From NCBI RefSeq assembly GCF_014174305.1, contig NZ_JABEQH010000011.1, positions 61,293-125,292 on the forward strand: DNA of 64,000 nt, given 5' to 3'. The DNA comes from Gluconacetobacter johannae. Its GTDB lineage: Bacteria; Pseudomonadota; Alphaproteobacteria; Acetobacterales; Acetobacteraceae. The position numbers were made by a program, and so were the translations under genes. Of the stretch, positions 43,066 to 52,124 are shown in pieces. Every line of letters begins with the position of its first letter. The stretch's first letter is position 1. The notes beneath the pieces are model-generated. The model was given only the letters and a program-made list of their open reading frames with translations. It made no database searches and was not told the DNA's origin.

Positions 43066-43743
43066 ATGACCGACAGGACGATTTTCGACGCCGACTCCGC
43101 TGTCGACATCCCATCCGCCGGGGCCGGTCGCCCGCTGCGGATCGGCGATGTCGCGCCCGATTTCTGCGCCCGCACCACGCAGGGCGAGGTAAGGCTGAGC
43201 GACTATCGCGGGGTCTGGCTGGTCTTCTTTTCCCATCCGGCGGATTTCACGCCCGTCTGCACCAGCGAATTCGTCGCCCTGGCCGGGGCGGCGGAGCGGT
43301 TCGCGGCGCTGGGGTGCGCGCTGCTGGGCCTGTCGGTCGACAGCCTGCACGCCCACCTGGCCTGGATGGAGGCGATTCGTGCCCGCTTCGGCGCCGACAT
43401 CCCCTTTCCGGTGGTCGAGGACCCGACGATGGCGGTCGGCCGCGCCTATGGCATGCTGGATGCGACCGCGCACGACAGCGCGACGGTGCGGGCGACCTAC
43501 TTTATCGACCCGGCGGGCGTCGTCCGCGCCACCACCTGCTATCCGATGTCGGTCGGCCGGTCGGTGGACGAGATGCTGCGCCTGGTGGCCGCCCTGCAAC
43601 GCGCGGCGCGCGGCGATGCGCTGACCCCGGAGGGCTGGACCCCCGGCGCGGATATCGTCCTGCCCGCCGCCCGGACCGATGACGAGGTCGCGGCCGCCGG
43701 CCCGTCGTGGTTCTGCCGCCTGGCGCCCGACCCCCTCGCATGA
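43066..43743 (+). CDS. Peroxiredoxin, 1-Cys/Prx6-like
   Basis: 225 aa from ATG 43066 (a GTG sits one codon earlier); AAGG upstream. Peroxidatic Cys65 in FFSHPADFTPVCTSEF; VVEDPTMAVGRAYGMLDATA and RATYFIDPAGVVRATTCYPM are the family blocks, and the C-terminal PEGWTPGADIVLPAA extension is typical of Prx6-type enzymes. It reduces peroxides, possibly also persulfides. Its stop overlaps the ArsR start (ATGA), so regulator and enzyme are coupled. Confidence 0.93.
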   Translation: MTDRTIFDADSAVDIPSAGAGRPLRIGDVAPDFCARTTQGEVRLSDYRGVWLVFFSHPADFTPVCTSEFVALAGAAERFAALGCALLGLSVDSLHAHLAWMEAIRARFGADIPFPVVEDPTMAVGRAYGMLDATAHDSATVRATYFIDPAGVVRATTCYPMSVGRSVDEMLRLVAALQRAARGDALTPEGWTPGADIVLPAARTDDEVAAAGPSWFCRLAPDPLA

Positions 43744-44189
43744 CGGCCGCCCCCCTGGACCGCGCCGCCGCCGAGGACACGGCCGAGCGCCTGCGCGCGC
43801 TGGCGCAGCCACAGCGCCTGATGATCTTGGCTCTGCTGCTGGCAGGCGAACATGCGGTGGGCGAGATCGACGCCCGGACCGGCATCGGCCAGCCGGCGCT
43901 GAGCCAGCAACTGGCCGAACTGCGGCGCGGCGGGCTGGTCGCCATGCGCCGGGCGGCGCGGCAGGTGCTGTACCGGATGGCCGACCCCGACGCCGCGCTG
44001 CGGGTCCGCGCCGTGCTGGCCCTGTTCGGCCCCGACGCGCATCCAGCCCGGGCGCTGGCGGCCCAGTCCCTGGCGGCCCTGGCCGCCCCGGCCGACACCC
44101 CGGCCCCGGCCGCCATCGCCCCTGCGGCCGGGACGGGGTCGGCCGCCCGGTTCGTCAGGATCGTCGGCGCGCGGGATCAGGTCACGTAA
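43740..44189 (+). CDS. ArsR-family repressor, BigR/SqrR-like but without cysteine
   Basis: 149 aa from ATG 43740. Winged helix: ERLRALAQPQRLMILALLLA, GEHAVGEIDARTGIGQPALS, QQLAELRRGGLVAMRRAARQ, VLYRMADPDAALRVRAVL, followed by an Ala/Pro-rich tail of about 45 residues. Layout and gene context resemble BigR/SqrR, which sense sulfane sulfur through two cysteines; this protein has no Cys at all. Either it senses by another route or has a different ligand. Its 3' end overlaps the aldolase gene tail to tail by 13 bp. Confidence 0.88.
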   Translation: MTAAPLDRAAAEDTAERLRALAQPQRLMILALLLAGEHAVGEIDARTGIGQPALSQQLAELRRGGLVAMRRAARQVLYRMADPDAALRVRAVLALFGPDAHPARALAAQSLAALAAPADTPAPAAIAPAAGTGSAARFVRIVGARDQVT

Positions 44190-44941
44190 TCGGGCTGCTC
44201 GCGGTCCAGCTTGCGGCGCAGCGCCTTCCAGACCAGTTCGCCCTTGTCCGCTTCGTCGTCGAACTGCTTGCGGGTCCGCTGGATCCGCTCCAGCGACGGG
44301 ACATTCAGCTTCGCCCCGGTGGACTGGGCGGCGATCTGGATGCGGCAGGCCTGTTCCAGGTAATAGGTGCGATAGAACGTCTCGGCCACCGTGCGGCCGA
44401 CGGTCAGCAGGCCGTGATTCTGCAGGATCAGCGCGTTGCAGGCGCCCAGGTCGCGGACCAGGCGTTCGCGCTCGCTCAGATTGTCGTCGGCGGCGATGCC
44501 TTCATACGGGTGGAAGGCGACGTCCTCGTGAAATTCCAGGTTGATCTGGTTCAACGGCAGGATGCCGCCGTCCTGCGCCGCGACGGCCATGCCGGCCAGC
44601 GTGTGGGTGTGCATGACGCACGCCGCGTCGGCGCGGCTGCGATGGACGGCCGAATGGATGACGAAGCCCGCCGGGTTGACGGGGTGGGAGATCGGCTGCG
44701 TCGGCAGGCCCTCGGCATCGACGACGACCAGCGAACTGGCGGTAATTTCCTCGAACAGCAGGCCGTAGGGATTGACCAGGAACCGATGCCCCTCGCCGGG
44801 CAGGCGCACCGACAGGTGGGTATAGATCAGGTCGGTCATGTCGAAGACGGCCAGCAGGCGATAGGCGGCGGCCAGATCCTCGCGCAGGCTCTGCTCGTCG
44901 GCGGCGAGGCCGGCCGGCAGGCCGGTGGGGGTGATGTCCAT
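44177..44941 (-). CDS. Class II aldolase/adducin-family protein
   Basis: 254 aa. Zinc-site pattern: FDMTDLIYTHLSVRLPGEGH, ACVMHTHTLAGMAVAA (HxH), NQINLEFHEDVAFHPYEG, LILQNHGLLTVGRTVAETFY. The family includes fuculose- and ribulose-phosphate aldolases, but the group with this N-terminus (EDLAAAYRLLAVFDM) are generally uncharacterised. It lies after the aldo/keto reductase gene on the same strand (125-bp gap), so may process a sugar or short-chain product of the island. Confidence 0.88.
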   Translation of the reverse strand: MDITPTGLPAGLAADEQSLREDLAAAYRLLAVFDMTDLIYTHLSVRLPGEGHRFLVNPYGLLFEEITASSLVVVDAEGLPTQPISHPVNPAGFVIHSAVHRSRADAACVMHTHTLAGMAVAAQDGGILPLNQINLEFHEDVAFHPYEGIAADDNLSERERLVRDLGACNALILQNHGLLTVGRTVAETFYRTYYLEQACRIQIAAQSTGAKLNVPSLERIQRTRKQFDDEADKGELVWKALRRKLDREQPDYVT

Positions 44942-45066
44942 GAGGGCACTCCGGAGGGCGGGGTCGGGAAGAATGGAGATCGGGGGACGTTAGCCCATCG
45001 CCCACCCGAATTCCACGCCCGCTCCCGCGATCGGAAGCGGGCGCCCCCCGTCAGGTCATGGTCGCG

Positions 45067-46062
45067 TCATGCGCCGGACGTATGGCGGTCGATCGACCGC
45101 AGTTCCTCGGAAGAAAAGGACAGATTGTTCAGGGCGTCCAGGGAGTCGTCGAGCTGTTCGACGTCGCGGGCGCCGATCAGGGCCGAGGTGACGCGCGGGT
45201 CGCGCAGCGTCCAGGCGATGGCCATCTGCGCCAGGCTCTGCCCCCTGGACCGGGCGATCGCATTCAGTGCGCGCAGGCGCTCCAGCAGGTCGGGCGTCAG
45301 GCTTTCCCTGGACAGGAACCGGCTTGTCGCGGCCCGCGACCCCGCGGGAACGTCGCCATCGAGATATTTGCCCGTCAGGACGCCCTGGGCCAGCGGCGAA
45401 TATACGATGCACCCCGTGCCCAGCGCGCCCAGCGTATCCAGCAGGTCCGCCTCGATCGCGCGGTTGAGCAGCGAATACGGCGGCTGGTGAATCAGCAGGG
45501 GCACCTTGGCGCTTTCCAGAATCGCGGCGGCCTTGCGGGTGCTGTCGGAATCATAGGAGGAAATGCCGACGTACAGCGCCTTGCCCTGCTGGTGCGCGTG
45601 GATCAGCGCGCCGATGGTTTCTTCCAACGGCACGTCCGGCGTGGGGCGATGGGAATAGAAAATATCCACATACGGCAGGCCCAGGCGGCTCAGGCTCTGG
45701 TCGAGGGACGACAGAAGATATTTACGCGATCCGCCATTGCCGTACGGGCCGGGCCACATGTCCCATCCCGCCTTTGTCGAGATAATCAGCTCGTCGCGAT
45801 GGCTTGCGAGATCCTTGCGGAAAATGCGTCCGAAATTCTCCTCGGCCGAGCCGTAGGGCGTTCCGTAATTATTGGCCAGGTCGAAATGCGTGACGCCGCG
45901 ATCGAAGGCGCGACGCACGACGGCGCGGCCCGTGGCGAAAACGTCCGTGTCCGCAAAATTATGCCACAGCCCCAGGGAAATGGGGGGCAGATCCAGTCCC
46001 GACCGGCCGCAGCGCCGGAAAGTCGCCTGGGCGTAACGGTCGGACGCCGGTGTCCAAGTCAT
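45067..46062 (-). CDS. Aldo/keto reductase, YghZ-like
   Basis: 331 aa. AKR tetrad: Asp and Tyr in HFDLANNYGTPYGSAEENFG, Lys in LIISTKAGWDMWPGPYGNGG, His in DIFYSHRPTPDVPLEETIGA. NADPH-binding SPLAQGVLTGKY and the C-terminal SALIGARDVEQLDDSL are present. The YghZ subgroup reduces glyceraldehyde-phosphate-like aldehydes; related AKRs reduce 6-oxo-glucose in one known sulfoquinovose pathway. It lies 77 bp downstream of the TauD gene on the same strand. Confidence 0.92.
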   Translation of the reverse strand: MTWTPASDRYAQATFRRCGRSGLDLPPISLGLWHNFADTDVFATGRAVVRRAFDRGVTHFDLANNYGTPYGSAEENFGRIFRKDLASHRDELIISTKAGWDMWPGPYGNGGSRKYLLSSLDQSLSRLGLPYVDIFYSHRPTPDVPLEETIGALIHAHQQGKALYVGISSYDSDSTRKAAAILESAKVPLLIHQPPYSLLNRAIEADLLDTLGALGTGCIVYSPLAQGVLTGKYLDGDVPAGSRAATSRFLSRESLTPDLLERLRALNAIARSRGQSLAQMAIAWTLRDPRVTSALIGARDVEQLDDSLDALNNLSFSSEELRSIDRHTSGA

Positions 46063-46139
46063 AATGCCATCCTTATGGAAGAACGGAAAAACCGTCCTGT
46101 TCTGTTACAGGTGTTCCAGGGGCGGGCCGCCCCGTGGGG

Positions 46140-47078
46140 TCAGTCGATCGCCGCGGACGGATTGGGCTGTCCGGCAATGGCCTGCCGGCTTCTCCGCCCG
46201 TCCACGCTGACCGGCACGTCGCCTTCGACGGTGACGCGATGCAGTTCGCGGTGCTCCTCGCCGAAATCGGCGACGGCCCGGTGCTGGGTGGCGCGATTGT
46301 CCCAGATCGCGACATCCCCCGCCTGCCAATGCCACGTCAGGGTATTTTCAGGCCGGACGATATGCGACTGCAGCAGGTCGATCAGCGCGCGGGAATCGGG
46401 AAAGTTGAAGTTGAGCAGGCGCTTGGCGAACTGCCCGAGGACAAGGCATTTTTCCCCGGTTTCCGGATGCACGCGCACCACCGGATGTTCCGCCTCGAAA
46501 ATGCGCGCGGCGAAGACCGTCCGCTGCCATGCGATGAACTCCCCGTCGCGCTCGGCGATCAGGTCCGTATGGTCGTACTCGTTGTTGGAATGCAGCGCCC
46601 AGAGCTTGTCGGCGAATTCCCTCAGGGGAACGGGCAGGGACTGGTAGGCCGCCGCCGTATTGGCCCATAGCGTCGCCCCGCCATAGGGCGACGGATGGAT
46701 GCAGCGCAGGATGGAGAGCTGGGGATAGGCGTCCATGAACGTCATGTCCGCGTGCCAGCTATTGGCCGCCCGGCCCTTCCTGGCCTTGAGCTCGAAGATG
46801 TAGCGTGTCCCTTCGGCGCTGGACACCGTGGGGTGGGAGACCAGGGTGCCGAAGCGCGCGCCCAGCTTCTCCTGCGCGGCATCCGTCAGCTGCTGGTTCC
46901 TGAAAAATATGACCTTGTGCTTCAGAAGCGCGTCCTTGACGAAGGCGACAAGGGGCTCCGACAGATCGGCATCCAGGCGTATCCCCTTGATTTCCGCGCC
47001 TATGTTCCCGCCCACCTTGCTGATGACCGCCTTTTCATCGACCGCGGGAAAACCACCCAACACCATATGCCGCTCCAT
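46140..47078 (-). CDS. TauD-family 2-oxoglutarate/Fe(II) dioxygenase
   Basis: 312 aa from ATG 47078; a second ATG (47066) has GGAG and is possible. Iron ligands His109-x-Asp111 (NSWHADMTFMD) and His266 (NRATQHRAVADFG), 2-oxoglutarate Arg281 (ELHRVTVEG). Family members cleave taurine, alkylsulfonates, sulfate esters or 2,4-D. No specific substrate residue can be read. It is divergent from a TonB receptor, with two palindromes in between, and first of a likely tauD-AKR transcript. Confidence 0.92.
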   Translation of the reverse strand: MERHMVLGGFPAVDEKAVISKVGGNIGAEIKGIRLDADLSEPLVAFVKDALLKHKVIFFRNQQLTDAAQEKLGARFGTLVSHPTVSSAEGTRYIFELKARKGRAANSWHADMTFMDAYPQLSILRCIHPSPYGGATLWANTAAAYQSLPVPLREFADKLWALHSNNEYDHTDLIAERDGEFIAWQRTVFAARIFEAEHPVVRVHPETGEKCLVLGQFAKRLLNFNFPDSRALIDLLQSHIVRPENTLTWHWQAGDVAIWDNRATQHRAVADFGEEHRELHRVTVEGDVPVSVDGRRSRQAIAGQPNPSAAID

Positions 47079-47135
47079 TCCGCCTGGCAGGTAACGAATC
47101 GGATTGTACGAATCCGATCGTGTTAATCTCGTCGA

Positions 47136-47173
47136 ATAACGATTGATTTTCGTTATATATGAGATAATCTCAT
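47136..47173. promoter_or_regulatory. Two operator palindromes between tauD and the TonB receptor
   Basis: ATAACGA-N7-TCGTTAT (47136-47156) is a perfect 7-bp-arm palindrome; ATGAGAT-A-ATCTCAT (47159-47173) is another perfect one 2 bp further. The first agrees at 17 of 21 positions with the reverse complement of 52089-52109 in the other divergent promoter of the island. They lie 58-95 bp from the tauD start and 153-190 bp from the receptor start. Confidence 0.7.
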
Positions 47174-47325
47174 GTGCAAGATAAAAATCCCATATACCCT
47201 GCGACATGGGGAGACGGTGCGAAGGGGGATATATGACTCGCACCGCGAGGTTTTATGCATATTGACATTATAATAGTAAATTAGATTAATGACGCGAAAC
47301 GTCACGCATATAGGGATTTCCACGA

Positions 47326-49647
47326 TTGAAATACGTTGTAGGGCCGGGGCATAAAAAGGCGCGGGGAAACCGCGTTTTCGCCGGAACATACGCGGGGAAA
47401 GGGCTGCATGCCCCCCTGCTGGCCAGTTGCGCCCTGCTCTGCCTTGGCGACGTCCACGCCGGCCGGGCGGCCGCCCCCGCACCGCAGGCATCGGCGCCGC
47501 AGGCGACGCCCGAGGATGTGACGGTCACGGTGCGCCGGCGCAGCGAGCCGCTGCAGAAAGTGCCCGTCGCGACCTCGATCTATACCGCGCGCCAGGCCGC
47601 CCGCGACAACGTGCATGACCTGCAGGGTATTTTTCAGTACGTGCCGGCGGCGAACTTCCGCACCAGCGCCTCCGCCAAGGACCGCACCGTCTTCGTGCGC
47701 GGCATCGGCACCATCTCGACGTCGCCGGGGGTCGAACCCTCGGTCTCGACGGTCATCGACGGGGTGGTCCTGGCGCGCTCGGGGCAGGTCAGCATGGACC
47801 TGCTGGACCTGGATCATATCGAGGTGCTGCGCGGCCCGCAGGGGACGCTCTTCGGCAAGAACGCGTCGGCCGGGGCCGTGAACATCGTGACGGCCCAGCC
47901 GACCAAGGCATTCCACGCCTATGCCGACGCCTCCTATTTCTCGGGCGACGAGTACCGCCTGGCGGCCGGGGCGTCGGGCACCCTGGTGCCGAACGTGCTG
48001 ACGGCGAACGCCGCGTTCCTGGTGGGCGGGTTCGACGGCAACGTCAGGAACGTCACTCTCAACCAGACCGTCAACGGCTACGAACATCGCGGCGCGCGGG
48101 GAAAGCTGGCATGGACCCCGGATGCCCGGACGCGCGTGACCCTCGGGCTGGACTACATGTATTCCAATGATGCGATACCGACCGGGGTCTTCGTCTCGAG
48201 TTCCCAGGTCGCCTATCCGTCCGGGATCGTGACGCCGAACGCGAACCTGGCGCAGGCCCTGGCGTCGCAGGGCATCGTGCCGTCGCGCGACAATACGACC
48301 ATCGCCAGCAACGTCCGCAGCCGCTCGGTCGATCACAATGGCGGCGCGTCCGTCACCCTGGACCGGCAGTTCGGCGCGTATGCGCTGACGGCGATCTCGG
48401 CATACCGGCGCTGGCGGAACACGCAGATCCAGGATTACGACCAGCAGGGCCGCGCCTTTCCGACCATTCCGCAGATCGCCGACCGTGGAGACCTGGATTT
48501 CTGGCAGGCGTCGCAGGAAGTCCGCATCGCGTCGCCCAAGGGGCATTTCTTCGACTATGTGGCCGGCCTGTATTACCTGCACGCGGTGGATGACGAACAT
48601 TATCTCCGCACCCTGCAACCCCTTGGCGGCGGCGGCGCCACCGGCCGGGCGCATTTCGGCACGACAGGCAACAACTATGCCGCCTTCGCCGAAGGAAACC
48701 TGAACTTCACGCACAATTTCAGGGCCATTCTCGGCCTGCGCCTGCTGCGCGACGACCTGTCGTACTCCATGGCGCGCCAATCGACCTCGCTGGTGGCCGT
48801 CACCGCCATCCGGCCGAATTTCGTCTCGCAGGGTTCGACCGCCCATAACGGCTATGTCGACCGGATCGGGCTGCAATACGACCTGACCCAGGACATCCAT
48901 ACGTATTTCACCTATTCGCATGGCTACAAGGGCCCGGCCTACAACGTCTTCTTCAACATGCAGGGCACGGACACCCAGGCCCTGCGCCCCGAACAGAACG
49001 ACAGTTTTGAAATCGGGCTGAAATCGCAGTTCGCCCATCGCAGGGTGACGGCCAATTTTGCCGCGTTCATCGAGAATTTTTCAAACTATCAGGCCAACTT
49101 CCTCGATCAGGTCGCCGGTGCGACGGTCGCGCGCCTGATTAACGCCGGCAGCGTCTCCTCGCGCGGGGTCGAGGGCGACATCGCGGTTCACCCCCTGCGC
49201 GCCCTGACGCTGGGCGGCAATTTCGCCTACACCTACGCCGTCATCGACCAGTTCAACTGCCCGCCCGGCGCGCCGTCGTCGTGCAACGTGAACGGCAAGC
49301 CCCTGCCCTTCGCCCCGCGCTGGAAGTTCGTGCTGAATGCGGATTATGTCCGCCCGCTGAACGATCGCTTCACCTGGTCGCTGGACAGCGATTACACATG
49401 GCAGAGCCGCACCCAGAACTCTTTGACCGAAACCTCGGACACCATCCAGAAAGCCTACGGTATCTGGAATCTCAGCACCTCGATCGAAGACCGTCCCCAC
49501 CGGCTGCGGCTGACGCTGGTCCTGCGTAACGCGCTGAACTCGCATTACCAGTCCTTCCTGTCCTACGGCAGCATGGGTGGCGTCACCTCCTGGGTGCCGC
49601 GCGACTTCTCGCGGTACGGCGGCTTCATCCTTCACAAGGATTTTTGA
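47326..49647 (+). CDS. TonB-dependent receptor of the catabolic island
   Basis: 773 aa. It appears to start with TTG at 47326, 9 bases after AGGGA; no ATG gives a full signal peptide. The leader is long (HKKARGNRVFAGTYAGKGLH, then APLLASCALLCLGDVHAGRA), followed by a TonB box region TPEDVTVTV. Plug: ALQ-type RTVFVRGIGTISTSPGVEPS, VSTVIDGVVLAR, LDLDHIEVLRGPQGTLFGKN, ASAGAVNIVTAQPT. The barrel ends GGFILHKDF with terminal Phe. The gene is followed 3 bp later by the MFS carrier, suggesting that the two import the same compound. Confidence 0.93.
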   Translation: MKYVVGPGHKKARGNRVFAGTYAGKGLHAPLLASCALLCLGDVHAGRAAAPAPQASAPQATPEDVTVTVRRRSEPLQKVPVATSIYTARQAARDNVHDLQGIFQYVPAANFRTSASAKDRTVFVRGIGTISTSPGVEPSVSTVIDGVVLARSGQVSMDLLDLDHIEVLRGPQGTLFGKNASAGAVNIVTAQPTKAFHAYADASYFSGDEYRLAAGASGTLVPNVLTANAAFLVGGFDGNVRNVTLNQTVNGYEHRGARGKLAWTPDARTRVTLGLDYMYSNDAIPTGVFVSSSQVAYPSGIVTPNANLAQALASQGIVPSRDNTTIASNVRSRSVDHNGGASVTLDRQFGAYALTAISAYRRWRNTQIQDYDQQGRAFPTIPQIADRGDLDFWQASQEVRIASPKGHFFDYVAGLYYLHAVDDEHYLRTLQPLGGGGATGRAHFGTTGNNYAAFAEGNLNFTHNFRAILGLRLLRDDLSYSMARQSTSLVAVTAIRPNFVSQGSTAHNGYVDRIGLQYDLTQDIHTYFTYSHGYKGPAYNVFFNMQGTDTQALRPEQNDSFEIGLKSQFAHRRVTANFAAFIENFSNYQANFLDQVAGATVARLINAGSVSSRGVEGDIAVHPLRALTLGGNFAYTYAVIDQFNCPPGAPSSCNVNGKPLPFAPRWKFVLNADYVRPLNDRFTWSLDSDYTWQSRTQNSLTETSDTIQKAYGIWNLSTSIEDRPHRLRLTLVLRNALNSHYQSFLSYGSMGGVTSWVPRDFSRYGGFILHKDF

Positions 49648-49650
49648 CCG

Positions 49651-50913
49651 GTGACCACGCAGACACCAGCGGCAAGGCCGTATCGGACGATGGCGGTTTC
49701 CTCGAACCGGCCGCTCCTGCTGCTGGTGCTGATGTTTGCGATCGGCATCGTGGCCTATGCCGATCGCCAGATCATCGCCCTGCTGAAACCGGAACTGGAC
49801 CAGGAATTCGGCTGGACGGCGGCCGATTACGCGCTGATCTCGTCCTGGTCGCAGATCGCCATCGCGATCAGCCTGCTGGTCAGCGGCTGGCTGGTGGACT
49901 GGTGGGGCGTGCGGGTGACGCTGGGCGTCGGCGTCGCGGGGTGGAGCCTGGCGACCGCCCTGCACGCCACCCTCCGCACCGTGCAGGGGTTTCTGGGGCT
50001 GCGGGTCGTCCTGGGCGTGTTCGAGGGGATCGGCACGCCCGCGACGATGAAGATGGTGACGGCCTTTCCCCGTGCCCAGCGCGGGCGGGTCATCGGCATA
50101 TTGAACGCATCGCCCAACCTGGCGGCGATGGCGACCCCCATCGTCGTCAGCCTTCTGTTCCCGGCCTTCGGATGGCGCGGCACCATCGCCATCGTGGGGC
50201 TGGTCGGGGTTTTCCTCGCCGCCCTGTGGCTGTATGCGGTCCCGACCCACCTGGCCGATTTCGGCGACGCGCCCCTCGAGGCCAGGGACCATGTCCCGGG
50301 AACGCTGCCCGTCTGGCGTCGCGTCACGGGGCTGGCGCTGTGCAAGTTCCTGACCGACCCGGTGTGGTGGTTCCTGCTGTTCTGGCTGCCGGACATCCTG
50401 CACCGCCGCTTCGGGCTGGGGCCGGAGCAACTGGGCGTGCCGCTGGCCGTGGCCTATGCCATGGCGGCGGTCGGATCGGTTCTGGGCGGATGGCTGCCGG
50501 GCCGGCTGGCGACGGAGTTCCCCCGGCGCGGGCATGAATATGCGCGGCGGGTCGTCATGGGGTTCGCCGCGCTGTGCGTCCTGCCGCTGCCGCTGCTGCT
50601 GGTGACATCCGCGCTGCCGGTGGCGGTGGCCCTGGCGGGCCTGGCGCTGGCCGCGCATCAGATGTTCGCCGCCAATCTGTTCGGCTTCGTCACCGAACTG
50701 GTGCCGACCTCGCGCGTGGGTCGGGCGACCGGCATCGGCGCCTTCTGCAGCAATATCGGCGGGGCCCTGGCGCTGCGCCTCGCCGGGCATTTCGCAGCAC
50801 CCGGCAGCAGCCTCATGCCCATGCTGGGCTATTGCGCCGTGGCCTATGCGCTGGCGTGGGTGGTGCTGGCCGTTCTGGCGCCGGTGCGTGGCGTCACGGC
50901 CGAACGGTCATGA
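49651..50913 (+). CDS. MFS transporter (anion:cation symporter-like)
   Basis: 420 aa, GTG at 49651, three bases after the receptor stop, with AAGGA upstream. Twelve helices; family blocks AIGIVAYADRQIIALLKPEL, QEFGWTAADYALISSWSQIA, LRVVLGVFEGIGTPATMKMV, and TSRVGRATGIGAFCSNIGGA. The ACS group carries organic anions such as hexuronates or sulfonate-bearing acids. It forms the second gene of the receptor operon; its stop runs past the tail of the Gfo/Idh gene on the other strand (6-bp overlap). Confidence 0.91.
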   Translation: MTTQTPAARPYRTMAVSSNRPLLLLVLMFAIGIVAYADRQIIALLKPELDQEFGWTAADYALISSWSQIAIAISLLVSGWLVDWWGVRVTLGVGVAGWSLATALHATLRTVQGFLGLRVVLGVFEGIGTPATMKMVTAFPRAQRGRVIGILNASPNLAAMATPIVVSLLFPAFGWRGTIAIVGLVGVFLAALWLYAVPTHLADFGDAPLEARDHVPGTLPVWRRVTGLALCKFLTDPVWWFLLFWLPDILHRRFGLGPEQLGVPLAVAYAMAAVGSVLGGWLPGRLATEFPRRGHEYARRVVMGFAALCVLPLPLLLVTSALPVAVALAGLALAAHQMFAANLFGFVTELVPTSRVGRATGIGAFCSNIGGALALRLAGHFAAPGSSLMPMLGYCAVAYALAWVVLAVLAPVRGVTAERS

Positions 50914-52026
50914 CGCCGCGCCGGCGGCACGCGGCTCCAATGTCACCAGTTCGCTGATCTGCACGACACGTTTTTCGCGCGCGCTGATTTCGGCGGCCGT
51001 GCCCATCGCGACCGCCACCAGCCCGTCATGGGGCGTGACCTGCACCGGTCGATGCCCCGCCGCGGCCTCCAGGAAGGCCAGAAGCTGGAAATAGGTCGCG
51101 CCATGATGATGGCCCGCCGCCAGCACGTCCTCCCGCACCGCGATCCGTTCGCGCGTCACCGGTTTCGGGGCGTGCGGCGGCACGCGGGGCGACCAGGTCA
51201 CGACCCCGCTGGGGATGCCGACTTCCAGCTTGGCCCGGTCGCCGATGGCGACAAGCTGCTCCTGCTCCTCCGACCCGTCGGCGAACATGCACAGGTCCAG
51301 CATGGCCCGCACGCCGTTGTCGAAATCCACGATCGTGTAGCTGTTGTCGAGGATGTCCGGCCGTTCGCCGCCGTAGCGCTCGTCCAGGTGATTGACGTCG
51401 GCGGCGCCCGAACAGAAGACGCGGACGGGCTCGGCACGGACGATCGTACGCATCAGGTCGAAGAAATGGCAACATTTCTCGACCATCGTCCCGCCGGTAT
51501 TGCGATTGAACCGGTTCCAGTCCCCGACCTTGTCGAGAAACGGAAACCGATGCTCATGCAGCGCGACACGGCGCAGCACGCCCGTCCGGCCGGCGTGGAT
51601 ATCCTCGATAAAGCGCGCGATCGGCGGCATGAAACGATATTCCATGCCCACCCAGACGATGCCCTTCCGCCCCTGGCTGCGCCGCACGATGTCCTGCGCG
51701 TCGGCCATGGTGGTGCAGAGCGGCTTTTCGCACAGGATATGCAGGTCCGTGGCCAGAAGGGGTTCCAGAACCCGATGGTGCGTGTGGTTGGGCGACGCGA
51801 CGATGACCGCGTCGGCGCGCACGGCGTCCAGCATCGACGGCACGTCGGCGAAGCCCGGCACGGCATGCGGGGCCGGGTAGCCGGTCCCGGCCAGGCTGCG
51901 GCGCGCCCATTCCAGCGACGCGGCCACCGGATCGACAAGGGCGACGACGTCGTGACCCGGGACCAGGGCCAGGGTGCGGATATGCTCCTGGGCCATATGG
52001 CCGGTTCCAACAAGTGCAAAACGCAT
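50908..52026 (-). CDS. Gfo/Idh/MocA-family NAD(P)-dependent oxidoreductase
   Basis: 372 aa from ATG 52026, AGAGGG upstream. Rossmann motif MRFALVGTGHMAQEHIRTLA, signature DLHILCEKPLCTTMADAQDI (EKP), then VGMEYRFMPPIARFIEDIHA and the catalytic-region FNRNTGGTMVEKCCHFFDLM, LDNSYTIVDFDNGVRAMLDL. Family members oxidise sugars, inositols or act as NAD-dependent glycosidases. It is divergent from the flavin monooxygenase gene, with the shared operator-like sequence in between. Confidence 0.91.
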   Translation of the reverse strand: MRFALVGTGHMAQEHIRTLALVPGHDVVALVDPVAASLEWARRSLAGTGYPAPHAVPGFADVPSMLDAVRADAVIVASPNHTHHRVLEPLLATDLHILCEKPLCTTMADAQDIVRRSQGRKGIVWVGMEYRFMPPIARFIEDIHAGRTGVLRRVALHEHRFPFLDKVGDWNRFNRNTGGTMVEKCCHFFDLMRTIVRAEPVRVFCSGAADVNHLDERYGGERPDILDNSYTIVDFDNGVRAMLDLCMFADGSEEQEQLVAIGDRAKLEVGIPSGVVTWSPRVPPHAPKPVTRERIAVREDVLAAGHHHGATYFQLLAFLEAAAGHRPVQVTPHDGLVAVAMGTAAEISAREKRVVQISELVTLEPRAAGAAS

Positions 52027-52088
52027 TGTACGCCCTCTGATTGCATTTATAATGAATGACATATATATCGGGATAAACTTCGCCGCAA

Positions 52089-52109
52089 ATAACAATAACC
52101 AATCGTTGT
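52089..52109. promoter_or_regulatory. Second copy of the island operator
   Basis: Reverse complement matches 47136-47156 at 17 of 21 positions, with shared core AACGATTG and shared end GTTAT. It lies 63 bp from the Gfo/Idh start and 16 bp from the monooxygenase start. Confidence 0.6.
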
Positions 52110-52124
52110 AGTGGGATATCCGAA

